The notes under the pieces were generated by a model that ran no database searches, was not told the DNA's origin, and saw nothing but the letters and a program-made list of their open reading frames with translations. Positions 6,696-14,433 of a DNA stretch of 25,197 nucleotides are shown here, one piece after another. The stretch is taken from contig JAEZFW010000046.1 of the NCBI GenBank assembly GCA_023417315.1, positions 1-25,197 of the forward strand, in the 5' to 3' direction. The DNA comes from Pseudomonadota bacterium (lineage in GTDB: Bacteria > Pseudomonadota > Gammaproteobacteria > Steroidobacterales > Steroidobacteraceae). The first letter of the stretch is position 1; each line of letters opens with the position of its first letter. Both the position numbers and the translations under genes were made by a program.

Positions 6696-9434
6696 TCAGT
6701 CCGGCGCGTTAGCGAATCGCGTCCATGCGAGACCCTGAATTGCGGCCAATCCCCATTGCGCCGTTTCATTCGTCGAGACCCACGCCGCTTCGGTGACGGG
6801 ATTCAGCGCCGCGGGTCCGCTCACGCGCCGCGATTCGAATTTGCGAGCCCACGGGTAACCCGCACGGCCCGCATCGAATTCTTGCCATGCACGTTGCGCG
6901 AGTGCGGCATCGTTCTTGCGTAAGGCAGCATAGGCCGTCAGACGCGAATGACCCTGACCGAGGTTGAGCTCACCGAGGGCCTCGCCAAGCGCTTGCTCTT
7001 GTTGCTCCGGGGGCGCGTTGTACAGCTCGCAATACTGAACCCACGCGCCCTCGAACTCAGGCACGGACAACAGCTCGATGAGCTCTGCACAAACCTCGGG
7101 CAAACCGAAGGCGGCACTCAGGTGCGAAACCTCGACGCGCGAATCGTTCGAGATGTCGAACGCGCCGCTCTCGATGTTCATGCGTCCGCTGCCGGTGAAG
7201 AATCGTTTCGGCTGAGCAGCGATCGTGCGCATGCCGTTCACGAGACGTGCACGCATCTTCTTATCGCCCGTTCGCTCCCACTCGGTGAGCCAGGCGCCGG
7301 CGATCGATCCCCAATCCGTGCCGAAGTTGAAGTAGGCGTGTTCGCCGCTCGGATCGAGCGGTGCGCGATCGCGACGCTGCGGAAGCTTGCGTTCTGGTTG
7401 GGTCGTGAGCAGCGCGCGCGCGCCGTCGACTTGCTCGCGCATCAAGTCACCGACGCGCTCATCTCCGGTGAGATAGAAGTAATAGCGTCGATTCAGCGCC
7501 GTGCTGATGCGCAGCTGCTTCGCGCTGCAACCCCAATGCATCACGTTGTGACGCGAGCCGAGCGGCGCGAAGCGACCGAGATGATGGACGTCCACTTCGC
7601 CCGTGTGGCGCGTCATCGCCTCTGCGAAACGAAACACGTCGGCGCGTCCGCTGCGAAGGAAGTAGAGCCACAGCCAGATGTCCGTCGACAGCTCGGAGTT
7701 GTCCCACGCGTAGCCGCCGATGTCGTAACGCCACGTATGACGATCGATATCGTACGTGTGCATGACATCGCCGTAGTTCCAGAAACCGTACCAACTGCGC
7801 TCGTCCTGCTGCTCGCGGTAGAAGTCGAACAGCCACGCTAGGCGCTCGTCGATGTCGCGCTCTTTCGTCGAGGCATGCTCCGGGAGCGAGAAGCTGTTTG
7901 CGAACACGCCTGCCGCAGCGAGCGTTTCCGGCGTCGCCACCAATCGTGCCGGCGTGCGCAACTCCGCCGCGAGCTCGCTCAAGCGTGCTCGACTCGGTGT
8001 GGACCCGAGCACTCGCAGTGTCATCTCGCTCGTGCGCGCCACACCCATCGCAGTACCGAAGCCGGGTTCATAGTCTTCGTACGTGATCTCCAAGGCATCG
8101 AGCTGCTTTTCATACGAGTCTTGGCCAAGACCGTCGTGGTAGAAGCGCAGATCCATTGGGGAAGCGCCGGGCGCCCAGACCCACAGCGTGACTTCCGCCG
8201 CGTCCTGCGTGGCGCGCCGAATGTCGAGCTGCGCCGGATGGCTTTGCCAGAAGTCACGAATACCGAATGCGACGCCGCCCGAAGGTCCGCCCAGATAGCC
8301 GAGCCCTGATGCGCGTCGCCCGCGATCCGCCTCGAGCCACGAATAGCCGTCCTCAGTGCGTTTGCGAATGACGAAAGAATCCGCGTTCGACTGCAGCAAC
8401 GTCCAATCGCCGAACGTCGGAATCCACTGCATGCGCTCGCTCACTACCGGCGCGATCGTTCCTGCGGCTTTGCCTTCGATCTGCGCGGCGCGCGCCTCGG
8501 TGCCAGGATTGCGGCGCAATCCAGTCAGTCCGAGCACGGCTTCGCCAAATAAACCGTCCTGTTCGCCTGCGAAGCGCACGTGACGATCGTGTAGCGCATC
8601 GTTCAGGAGAGTCTCGAACCGCAGGCCGATGCCGCGGATGAAATCGCGCGCTTCATCGCCGTCGAACACGATCGTGTGCATCACGCGGACGGCCTCCCCG
8701 CCTGCATAGAAGTAAAGACGCAGTGTGAAGGGCAGCCATCGTCTGCCGCTGCCGTTTGCATGACGGCCCTCGATCCTCACGACCGCCCGCACGGGCCCGC
8801 GTTGTTCGATCTCGACGCGCTCGATCGTGCTCTGGAAGGATTCCTGCGATACAGCGCCATCCCCCTCGGGGAGCAGCTTGTCTTGTCGCAGGAGCACGAG
8901 CTCGCCGTTGCGCACCAACTCGCGTCCGTCCCGGCTGATCGAGGCAATGACATGCGTGCCCGCGCGTGGAATACGGCAGTGAACGACGCCAGTATCGACG
9001 GCAATCGTGTCGCTCTCTTCTGCGACCTTGACGACGGAGCTCGGCGCCGGCGATGCCTTGCCGGTCACGAGCCGAAAAGGACCAGCGCCCATTTCGTGCT
9101 GTGCGGGAATCGCATGCGCTGTCCACTTCAGCGAACCATCTGGCCAATAGGCAAGCGGCCAACTCTGCAGCGGCAGCGTACGATTCGAGGCATCGATCAG
9201 CGAGAACTTGGAGCGTGCACCCAGCTTCCCGCGCGGCCAGGGCGTGCCCCAGGTCGCGCCGTCGAGAACCGCAGGCGCGCGTTCGTCCAACCACTTCGCG
9301 TGATTGCCATTGGCGAGCGCCCACATGCTTTCGGCTGTCTGCTCGTTGCCGCCGGTTTGCGCTTGCGCATTGCGCGTCGCGAGACCCGCCGCGACAGCAC
9401 CCGTGATGAACTCTCGACGCGAAATGCTCGTCAC
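6696..9434 (-). CDS. PL26/YetA-like exo-rhamnogalacturonan lyase, Tat-exported
   Basis: The product is 912 aa and resembles the PcRGLX/YetA family, whose fungal member is an exo-acting lyase (PL26) on the rhamnogalacturonan I backbone. Visible features are WGTPWPRGKL at 62-71 and LAYWPDGSLKWTAHAI at about 98-113 in the N-terminal RIFT-barrel part. Further on, the helical part has GFWNYGDVMHTYD, YAWDNSELSTDIWLW and HTGEVDVHHLG. The N-terminus SRREFITG followed by a hydrophobic stretch ending NAQA is a twin-arginine signal (Arg6, Arg7), so it is exported folded. The start is GTG at 9434, with GGGGG 8 bases upstream. It diverges from receptor 2 and is followed by a terminator at 6113-6135. I recalled the family from motifs without a search, and catalytic residues were not identified; another lyase or hydrolase with the same fold is possible. 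Confidence 0.72.
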   Translation of the reverse strand: MTSISRREFITGAVAAGLATRNAQAQTGGNEQTAESMWALANGNHAKWLDERAPAVLDGATWGTPWPRGKLGARSKFSLIDASNRTLPLQSWPLAYWPDGSLKWTAHAIPAQHEMGAGPFRLVTGKASPAPSSVVKVAEESDTIAVDTGVVHCRIPRAGTHVIASISRDGRELVRNGELVLLRQDKLLPEGDGAVSQESFQSTIERVEIEQRGPVRAVVRIEGRHANGSGRRWLPFTLRLYFYAGGEAVRVMHTIVFDGDEARDFIRGIGLRFETLLNDALHDRHVRFAGEQDGLFGEAVLGLTGLRRNPGTEARAAQIEGKAAGTIAPVVSERMQWIPTFGDWTLLQSNADSFVIRKRTEDGYSWLEADRGRRASGLGYLGGPSGGVAFGIRDFWQSHPAQLDIRRATQDAAEVTLWVWAPGASPMDLRFYHDGLGQDSYEKQLDALEITYEDYEPGFGTAMGVARTSEMTLRVLGSTPSRARLSELAAELRTPARLVATPETLAAAGVFANSFSLPEHASTKERDIDERLAWLFDFYREQQDERSWYGFWNYGDVMHTYDIDRHTWRYDIGGYAWDNSELSTDIWLWLYFLRSGRADVFRFAEAMTRHTGEVDVHHLGRFAPLGSRHNVMHWGCSAKQLRISTALNRRYYFYLTGDERVGDLMREQVDGARALLTTQPERKLPQRRDRAPLDPSGEHAYFNFGTDWGSIAGAWLTEWERTGDKKMRARLVNGMRTIAAQPKRFFTGSGRMNIESGAFDISNDSRVEVSHLSAAFGLPEVCAELIELLSVPEFEGAWVQYCELYNAPPEQQEQALGEALGELNLGQGHSRLTAYAALRKNDAALAQRAWQEFDAGRAGYPWARKFESRRVSGPAALNPVTEAAWVSTNETAQWGLAAIQGLAWTRFANAPD

Positions 9435-9549
9435 CCTGCGATCCCCCTGCCTGACGTACGACCCGTGGACATACCAAAGGTCGATCTACTGTTGATCAGT
9501 TTTGATTGCTTTTTATCGTACTTGACCGATATGCTCCGCACTAGTCCAC

Positions 9550-9565
9550 GGGTGCCCGGTGTCAC
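9550..9565. promoter_or_regulatory. LacI-type operator candidate in the lyase/receptor-2 divergon
   Basis: GGGTGCCCGGTGTCAC shares GGT-N2-CCGGTGTCAC with the site at 6087-6102 and is in the same plus-strand orientation. Its place between divergent genes would let one repressor control both. Confidence 0.5.
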
Positions 9566-9751
9566 ACTGCGCTGCAATGATCGAGTTTGCAAATACGTTC
9601 AGTTTGGAGCAAATTCTGTCAGATGTGACAGCAACAGTTGACTTGGTCGCGCTCCAGTCGCGCTGCGCAGATCGCATCGGAGCCGTATTCGAGGGCTACC
9701 AAATCACCTGTTGATCGATTTCCAAAGCAAAACGTCCGAAGCGAACCATAA

Positions 9752-9757
9752 GGGGGG
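9752..9757 (+). promoter_or_regulatory. Ribosome binding site of receptor 2
   Basis: Six G lie exactly 7 bases before GTG 9765, matching the arrangement at receptor 1. The ATG at 9758 inside the spacer opens only a short unrelated frame, so GTG is the likely start. Confidence 0.65.
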
Positions 9758-9764
9758 ATGAGCT

Positions 9765-12560
9765 GTGGACACGTTGAAGCATCGTCGTTGGTGTTCGTAT
9801 CGTCATGCGCCGCTGTCGTTGCTGGCGGCATCGGTTGTGATGCAGGGGCAGGCATACGCACAGACTGCCCAGCCATCCGAAGAAGTCGAAGAAGTCATCG
9901 TCACCGGCATCCGCGCAGGCCTGCGCTCGTCACTGGAAGTTAAGCGCGATTCGCTGCAGGTCGTCGATGCGATCTCTGCCGAAGACATCGGCGATTTCCC
10001 AGATAAGAACATCGGCGAAGCGCTTCAGCGCGTCACCGGCGTGCAGATCAGCCGGCAAGACGGCGAAGGCCGTGGCGTCAGCATTCGCGGCGCCGATCCA
10101 GGATTGAATCGCGTCGAGATCAACGGCTCGTCGGCTTTGTCGCTCACCGTAGGCGGCGGTCGCGATGTCGACTTCCGCGACATTCCAGTCGAGTTCATCT
10201 CGCGCCTCGAAGTCGTGAAGTCTGCAACGCCGGACATGACCGAAGGCGGCGTTGGCGGCACCGTGCGCATCGTGACGCGCCGACCGTTCGACAGTGACGA
10301 GCCTTACCTCGCCGGCTCTGTGCAAGGCGTCTACAGCGATCTTGCCGATGAGTTCGATCCCAAGGTAGCGCTCATCGGTAGTCGCACGTTCTTGGATGAC
10401 ACGCTCGGTGTGCTGCTGTCCGCGAGTTGGGAAGAGCGCAACTTGGATAGTCATAACGCGCGTACGACCGGATGGTTGCGACGTGCCCCCACAGCAACCG
10501 GTGCCGGGGCGACGCCAGGTCGCGGTACGGACATCAATGGCGACGGCACGCTCGATTGGATCCCGGAGATTCCCCGCTACATCATCGATCGTCGCGACAC
10601 CGAAAGAACCGCGTTCAACGGCATCGTCGAATGGCGTCCCAGTGACGACTTCACGCTGTTCGCCGAAGGCACGTACGCGGAGGGCAAGGAAGAAGTGAGC
10701 AGCATGCTGATGCAGCTCGGCGCTGCTGGCGGGCTCATCGACTATGCAGCGAGCACCGTGGGTGCCGACAACACTGTCGAGCATCTCGAGCTCACGAGCG
10801 GTCCGGGGTTCGCGATGGATCTTGCTTATCGCAACATCAATGGCGGCCTGACGCGCGAGCAATACACGACTGCGTTCGGTGCGAAGTGGAGCGTAGGTAG
10901 TAGCTTCAATCTCGATGCGCGTTTGACGTACGCGAGTGCGGACGTACAGAACGACGAGAAGAACTCGACCGCTACGATCTTCGGTGTCCCGCGCGCGATC
11001 ATCGACTATACGGGCGGCGAGCGCGCTCCGAACATCCAGTTCCCGGGGCTCGACACGACCAGCGGGCAACTGGTCAACAATCTTGCGGCAGTCTTCAACC
11101 CGCGCACGAACACGCAGGAGGAAGTCGGCGGTAAGTTCAACGTCGAGTACGTGCCCGAGTCGAATTGGTTGACGTCGATCAAGACCGGTGTCGAAGTGCG
11201 CACGTTGACGATGGATAGTCTCTTGTTCTCGCGCACGATCGAGATCACGAGCCGGACACCGACGCCTGCAAGCGCCGGAGCGCGCACGACCCTCGCTGTG
11301 CCGCAAGCGACGATTCAATCCATCGTCGACGATTTCTCGGGAGTAAATGACGTCGACTTCTTCAAGACTGGCGATCTGGGCTTCCCCGGCGGCATCCGTG
11401 CTTGGAACGACAACGGCGATGCGACGTACAACGCCACGATCGCAGCAAGCGGCCTGACGATGGATCCCCATGGGCAGAACGTGAATGCCGGCACGAACGG
11501 CACGTTCCAGAACTATCTGGACACCTGGGAGGTGGAAGAGGACACCAACGCGGCTTACGTGCAGGCTTCCTTCAGGTTCGAAGAGTGGGCCGTTCCGATG
11601 AGCGGCACGCTTGGTGTGCGCTATGTGGACACAGACACACTTTCTTCCGGATACAACCGCGTCCAGGAGGGAGCCAACATTACGTTCCCGCGCGGCTCGT
11701 TCTCCGGGGGCTACGAGAAATGGTTACCCTCGCTGAATCTGCGCTTCGATATCACCGATAGGCTCGTTGGACGAATGACAGCAGGACGCGTGATGGCGCG
11801 CGCAAATCCGAGTCAGCTCGCGCTGCGCCGTTCGGTCGACAGGGCGGTCAATAGAACGGGATCGCGGGGCAACCCCGACCTGCAGCCATTCGAGGCGGAT
11901 CAATACGATCTGGGTATCGAGTACTACTTCTCGCAGGACAGCTATGTGTCGGCAACGCTGTTCAGGAAGGAGATTTCCTCCTTCATCATCAACGAGACGC
12001 GCGAGGAGGATGAGAACGGCGTTCCTGGATGCGATTTCGACACGGACCTCGACTGCTTGCGCATCACGCGTCCGGTGAACGGTACAGATAAAGTGACGAT
12101 CAACGGCATCGAGGCGGGTGCTCAGCTCGCATTGGATTTCTTGCCGCAACCGTGGGATGGCTTCGGCGTGCTCGCGAATGTCACTTATCAGGATGACAAG
12201 GGCTACAAGCAGCAGAACTTCTTCACCGGCGCGATCCTGCCATTCCCGGGTCTATCGGACCTGAGCTACAACTTCTCGCTGTACTTCGAGAACGCGCGCT
12301 TCAACGCGCGCGCCTCGTACAACTGGCGCGAAGAGTGGCTCATCACACCGTCCGGCCGCGGCGGATTGCCTGAGTTCAACGAAGAGTACGGCTCGCTCGA
12401 TGCCTCCTTCGGCTTCAACATCACACCGGATGTCACGTTCTTCCTCGAGGGCGTAAATCTCCTCGACGAGCAACGCATCGAGTTCAACAATCCGTTTCGC
12501 CGCATCGGCAACGAAACCTTCGGCTCGCGCTACTTCGCCGGTGTGCGCGCGCGGTTCTGA
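9765..12560 (+). CDS. TonB-dependent receptor 2
   Basis: This is a second outer-membrane TonB-dependent receptor, 931 aa. The signal peptide ends at AYA (residue 32), and the TonB-box-like EEVIVTG is at 42-48. The plug carries VVDAISAEDIGDFPDKN, RVTGVQISR, GVSIRGADPG and NRVEING. The barrel contains TLGVRYVDTD and ends FAGVRARF with the expected terminal Phe. The start is GTG, supported by the G-run ribosome site. It shares the divergent control region with the lyase, so it probably takes up the same class of oligosaccharide; whether the two receptors differ in substrate cannot be told. Bases 9960-9988 in the plug are identical to 15642-15670 in the VWA gene. A long open frame on the opposite strand (9930-11471) is a GC-composition shadow. 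Confidence 0.92.
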   Translation: MDTLKHRRWCSYRHAPLSLLAASVVMQGQAYAQTAQPSEEVEEVIVTGIRAGLRSSLEVKRDSLQVVDAISAEDIGDFPDKNIGEALQRVTGVQISRQDGEGRGVSIRGADPGLNRVEINGSSALSLTVGGGRDVDFRDIPVEFISRLEVVKSATPDMTEGGVGGTVRIVTRRPFDSDEPYLAGSVQGVYSDLADEFDPKVALIGSRTFLDDTLGVLLSASWEERNLDSHNARTTGWLRRAPTATGAGATPGRGTDINGDGTLDWIPEIPRYIIDRRDTERTAFNGIVEWRPSDDFTLFAEGTYAEGKEEVSSMLMQLGAAGGLIDYAASTVGADNTVEHLELTSGPGFAMDLAYRNINGGLTREQYTTAFGAKWSVGSSFNLDARLTYASADVQNDEKNSTATIFGVPRAIIDYTGGERAPNIQFPGLDTTSGQLVNNLAAVFNPRTNTQEEVGGKFNVEYVPESNWLTSIKTGVEVRTLTMDSLLFSRTIEITSRTPTPASAGARTTLAVPQATIQSIVDDFSGVNDVDFFKTGDLGFPGGIRAWNDNGDATYNATIAASGLTMDPHGQNVNAGTNGTFQNYLDTWEVEEDTNAAYVQASFRFEEWAVPMSGTLGVRYVDTDTLSSGYNRVQEGANITFPRGSFSGGYEKWLPSLNLRFDITDRLVGRMTAGRVMARANPSQLALRRSVDRAVNRTGSRGNPDLQPFEADQYDLGIEYYFSQDSYVSATLFRKEISSFIINETREEDENGVPGCDFDTDLDCLRITRPVNGTDKVTINGIEAGAQLALDFLPQPWDGFGVLANVTYQDDKGYKQQNFFTGAILPFPGLSDLSYNFSLYFENARFNARASYNWREEWLITPSGRGGLPEFNEEYGSLDASFGFNITPDVTFFLEGVNLLDEQRIEFNNPFRRIGNETFGSRYFAGVRARF

Positions 12561-12576
12561 CGGGTCACGCGGGCGA

Positions 12577-12598
12577 GGAGGGCCAGGGAGGGTCCTCC
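12577..12598 (+). terminator. Possible terminator of receptor 2
   Basis: GGAGGGCC (12577-12584) pairs with GGTCCTCC (12591-12598) through one G-U pair and a 6-base loop, 16 bases after the stop codon. Only a short CTTT follows, so termination efficiency is uncertain. Confidence 0.4.
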
Positions 12599-12758
12599 GG
12601 ACCTTTCGCTTCGCGAGAAAGCCTATCGGCAGGAAAGACAAGAGTGAGCCGCACTATCGACGGCAAGGGAGCCTGCCGGCAGGGTAAGAGACGAAGGACA
12701 CCATCGCGGTCACGCCACTCTTGGAGGCCGGATTGTGTTCTCGACAGGTTGAGAAAGG

Positions 12759-12814
12759 TGTAGGTCGGAATTCATTCCGACTTCAGCTAGTGTCGGAATG
12801 AATTCCGACCTACA
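12759..12814. repeat. Perfect 23-bp inverted repeat, two facing copies of a dispersed palindrome
   Basis: Arms 12759-12781 and 12792-12814 are perfect reverse complements around a 10-base loop. Each arm is itself nearly palindromic (GTCGGAAT...ATTCCGAC with a TAGGTC tail). A diverged single copy is at 14167-14189. The transcript would form a long hairpin, but no T run follows. Confidence 0.85.
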
Positions 12815-12841
12815 ACGCGGAAAGCCGCTGTCGTTCTGTCC

Positions 12842-12934
12842 TTGCCGATCGACTCCCTTGTGACAATGGAATTCCCTACGGGGGACCGTCGCTCGACGGC
12901 AGTTAGGTCCCTTGCCGTCGCACGCACGGCTTCC
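12842..12934. repeat. TTGCCG-type repeat fragments left of the His-rich/Crp pair
   Basis: TTGCCGATCGACTCCC (12842-12857) and TTGCCGTCGCACGCACGGC (starting 12912 and continuing to 12934) are copies of the repeat that forms the tandem block at 14199-14348. The second copy ends 1 base before the stop codon of the minus-strand gene that follows. Confidence 0.7.
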
Positions 12935-12935
12935 T

Positions 12936-13478
12936 TCAGTGCGCTCCGCGCGCCATCGCCAAATGATGCGGTCCGTGATGTGCGCCGAGCGTGAGCAAGC
13001 CGAATGGGCCGAGGCCGCGAATGGAGGTGCGTTCCTCGGCGCTGGATGCTGAGATCACCCAGGCAACACCGTCCTCGCGCATCTCGGTCTCGCTCTTCCA
13101 ATTGCGATAGCCATTCATCATCTTTGCGTGCGCGGGGATCATGCGTCGAATCGCTTCGAGCGTTCGGCCGGTTCCTGTGTATGTGATTCGTAGCTCATCG
13201 CTACGTTCTTGCACTTCCGCCGCCGCTCGCATGACCACCTCGTCCATATCGACGAGGTGGTCGCGAAGCCGCGTGACATCGACCTTGGACCAATCCGTCG
13301 TGGGATCGGCCTGCAGTATCGAGACGACTTCGCTCAGCGCGCCGAACGCTGCTTGGCCCGGCTGCTTCAGCGTCGTAGAGGTGTGTGGTTGATGATGGGT
13401 GGTGTGCGTTTCCTGCGCGAGCGCAGGTATGAGCGCGCACGCCGCGAGCAATGCGACCGGTAGAACAGAGTGCCTCAT
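12936..13478 (-). CDS. His-rich exported protein of unknown function
   Basis: I do not recognise this 180-aa protein. A signal peptide is clear (LLAACALIPALAQ, cleaved near residue 21), so it acts in the periplasm or outside. The mature protein starts with a His-rich run (THTTHHQPH) and ends with HHGPHHLAMARGAH, which suggests metal binding. Between them lies a helical-looking part with DWSKVDVTRLRDHL and a segment with RRMIPAHAKMM. I chose the ATG at 13478 because AGGAG lies 7 bases upstream; the ATG at 13484 is in the spacer. It diverges from a Crp/Fnr-type regulator across 71 bases, so the regulator probably controls it. The pair is bracketed by repeats. Metal binding and the regulatory link are inferences. 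Confidence 0.75.
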   Translation of the reverse strand: MRHSVLPVALLAACALIPALAQETHTTHHQPHTSTTLKQPGQAAFGALSEVVSILQADPTTDWSKVDVTRLRDHLVDMDEVVMRAAAEVQERSDELRITYTGTGRTLEAIRRMIPAHAKMMNGYRNWKSETEMREDGVAWVISASSAEERTSIRGLGPFGLLTLGAHHGPHHLAMARGAH

Positions 13479-13534
13479 GATCATGCTCCTGAGCTTCTGA
13501 TCCAGCATCATGGCAAGCTTAGTGCCCGGATCCG

Positions 13535-13550
13535 TATGACTGGAATCATA
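13535..13550. promoter_or_regulatory. Crp-like operator candidate abutting the regulator start
   Basis: TATGA-CTGGAA-TCATA is a perfect 5-bp inverted repeat with the 6-base spacer typical of Crp-family sites (Crp itself prefers TGTGA-N6-TCACA). It lies between the divergent genes and its last base is the A of the regulator's ATG. Self-repression is the simplest reading. Confidence 0.5.
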
Positions 13551-14140
13551 TGAACACGAATGCGCTCCCATTCGCGACAGGCCTGCCGCGCCGCGCTCAT
13601 CATCTGGATGCGGAGCAGCCGTTGTTCTTGGCAGGGCAGCGTGCAACTCGGCTGTTCTATGTACAGTCAGGATGCATCCACCTGAAGCGAGGGCTCGGTC
13701 ACGGCGCGAGCGCACCCATGCAACTCACTCGCGCGAACGAGTGGGTGGCAGAAGCCTCATTGTTCAGTGATCGATACCATTGCGACGCAGTCGCAAGTGA
13801 ACCTACGACGCTCGTGAGCGTGAGCAAGCAATCTTTGCTGAAGCGTTTCGATGAGGATAGCCAAAGCGCAATTGCATTCGCGAGCATCTTGGCCGCGCAG
13901 TTGCGCACGCTCAGACAGATGCATGAGATTGTGCGCGTGCGGCGAGCCGAAGACCGAGTGCTTGCCTGGCTCACGCTGCACGCACGTGGTACGCCGCTGA
14001 GTCTGGAACTCGACCGTACTTGGACCGAAGTCGCCGACGAGCTCGCGCTCACCCGCGAGGCCGTCTATCGAACGCTGAGTGTGCTGAAGCGAGCAGGCCG
14101 CGTTCGCATCGACGGCACAAAAGTAGTGTTGTCGCTGTAA
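13550..14140 (+). CDS. Crp/Fnr-family transcriptional regulator
   Basis: This 196-aa cytoplasmic regulator has an N-terminal cyclic-nucleotide-like effector domain (about 20-105; GQRATRLFYVQSGCIHLKR is the typical beta-roll segment). A dimerisation helix follows at 115-140, then a winged helix (about 135-196) with WTEVADELALTREAVYRTLS as the recognition region. No cysteine cluster for an iron-sulfur centre is seen, so it is unlike Fnr; the effector is unknown. The start at 13550 has only a weak GGA 5 bases upstream and overlaps the operator candidate. It likely controls itself and the divergent His-rich gene. Confidence 0.87.
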   Translation: MNTNALPFATGLPRRAHHLDAEQPLFLAGQRATRLFYVQSGCIHLKRGLGHGASAPMQLTRANEWVAEASLFSDRYHCDAVASEPTTLVSVSKQSLLKRFDEDSQSAIAFASILAAQLRTLRQMHEIVRVRRAEDRVLAWLTLHARGTPLSLELDRTWTEVADELALTREAVYRTLSVLKRAGRVRIDGTKVVLSL

Positions 14141-14166
14141 GCGTGCGGCAAGTGTCCGCGGCTGTT

Positions 14167-14189
14167 TCGGAATCAAATTCCGACCTACA
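14167..14189. repeat. Single copy of the TCGGAAT...ATTCCGACCTACA palindrome
   Basis: This is a diverged copy of the 23-base arm found twice at 12759-12814. It sits 26 bases after the regulator stop codon, in the same orientation as arm 12792-12814. Confidence 0.75.
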
Positions 14190-14198
14190 TCCTCTGGC

Positions 14199-14348
14199 TT
14201 GCCGATAGGCTCCCTTGCCGTCGCACGCACGGCTTCCCTGCCGCAGGCGCTCCGTGCCGAAGGCTTCCTTGCCGTCGCACGCACGGCTTCCCTGCCGCAG
14301 GCGCCCCGTGCCGATAGGCTCCCTTGCCGTCGCTCGCACGGCCTCCTT
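14199..14348. repeat. 54-55 bp tandem repeat block
   Basis: Units beginning TTGCCGTCGC start at 14215, 14269 and 14324, with a partial unit from 14199. They contain GCACGCACGGCTTCC and CTGCCGCAGGCGC. Copies are nearly identical with no unique spacers, so it is not a CRISPR array. Fragments of the same unit lie at 12842 and 12912. Confidence 0.85.
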
Positions 14349-14376
14349 CCATCTGACCTGCCCTTAGGCCAATCTC

Positions 14377-14404
14377 CAAGGATTCCGCGCTCCGTCCCGT
14401 CTAA
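14377..14404 (+). promoter_or_regulatory. Possible ECF-type promoter of the sigma/VWA operon
   Basis: CGTCTAA at 14398-14404 resembles the -10 element of many autoregulated ECF promoters. CAAGGATT about 15 bases upstream could be the -35. The A of the start codon is 30 bases downstream. Read by eye only, hence the low confidence. Confidence 0.33.
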
Positions 14405-14433
14405 CGCTCGAGGCACAAGAAAAACACACCGGA

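Larger units (their letters stand above)
9435..9764. promoter_or_regulatory. Divergent control region between the lyase and receptor 2
   Basis: This 330-base space must hold promoters for both genes. It contains the LacI-type site at 9550-9565, two direct copies of CTGTTGATC(A/G)(G/A)TTT at 9489-9502 and 9708-9721, and the inverted repeat CTGTCA-N4-TGACAG at 9616-9631. No clear -35/-10 pair could be assigned by eye. Confidence 0.55.

Noticed and set aside
6948..7841. 297-codon plus-strand frame opposite the lyase
   Set aside because: It mirrors the lyase coding sequence; composition-driven.
8676..9641. 321-codon plus-strand frame opposite the lyase
   Set aside because: It is antisense to the Tat-signal lyase gene with an unrecognisable product.
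9930..11471. 513-codon open frame on the minus strand inside receptor 2
   Set aside because: It is fully antisense to a receptor with clear plug and barrel motifs. Its Arg-rich product has no recognisable domain. Long antisense frames are expected at this GC content.
12759..12814. Rho-independent terminator for receptor 2
   Set aside because: The stem is long and perfect, but there is no T run and it lies 200 bases after the stop; the element is a dispersed repeat.
14199..14348. Possible CRISPR array
   Set aside because: The units are contiguous 54-55 bp tandem copies with no unique spacers and no cas genes nearby.
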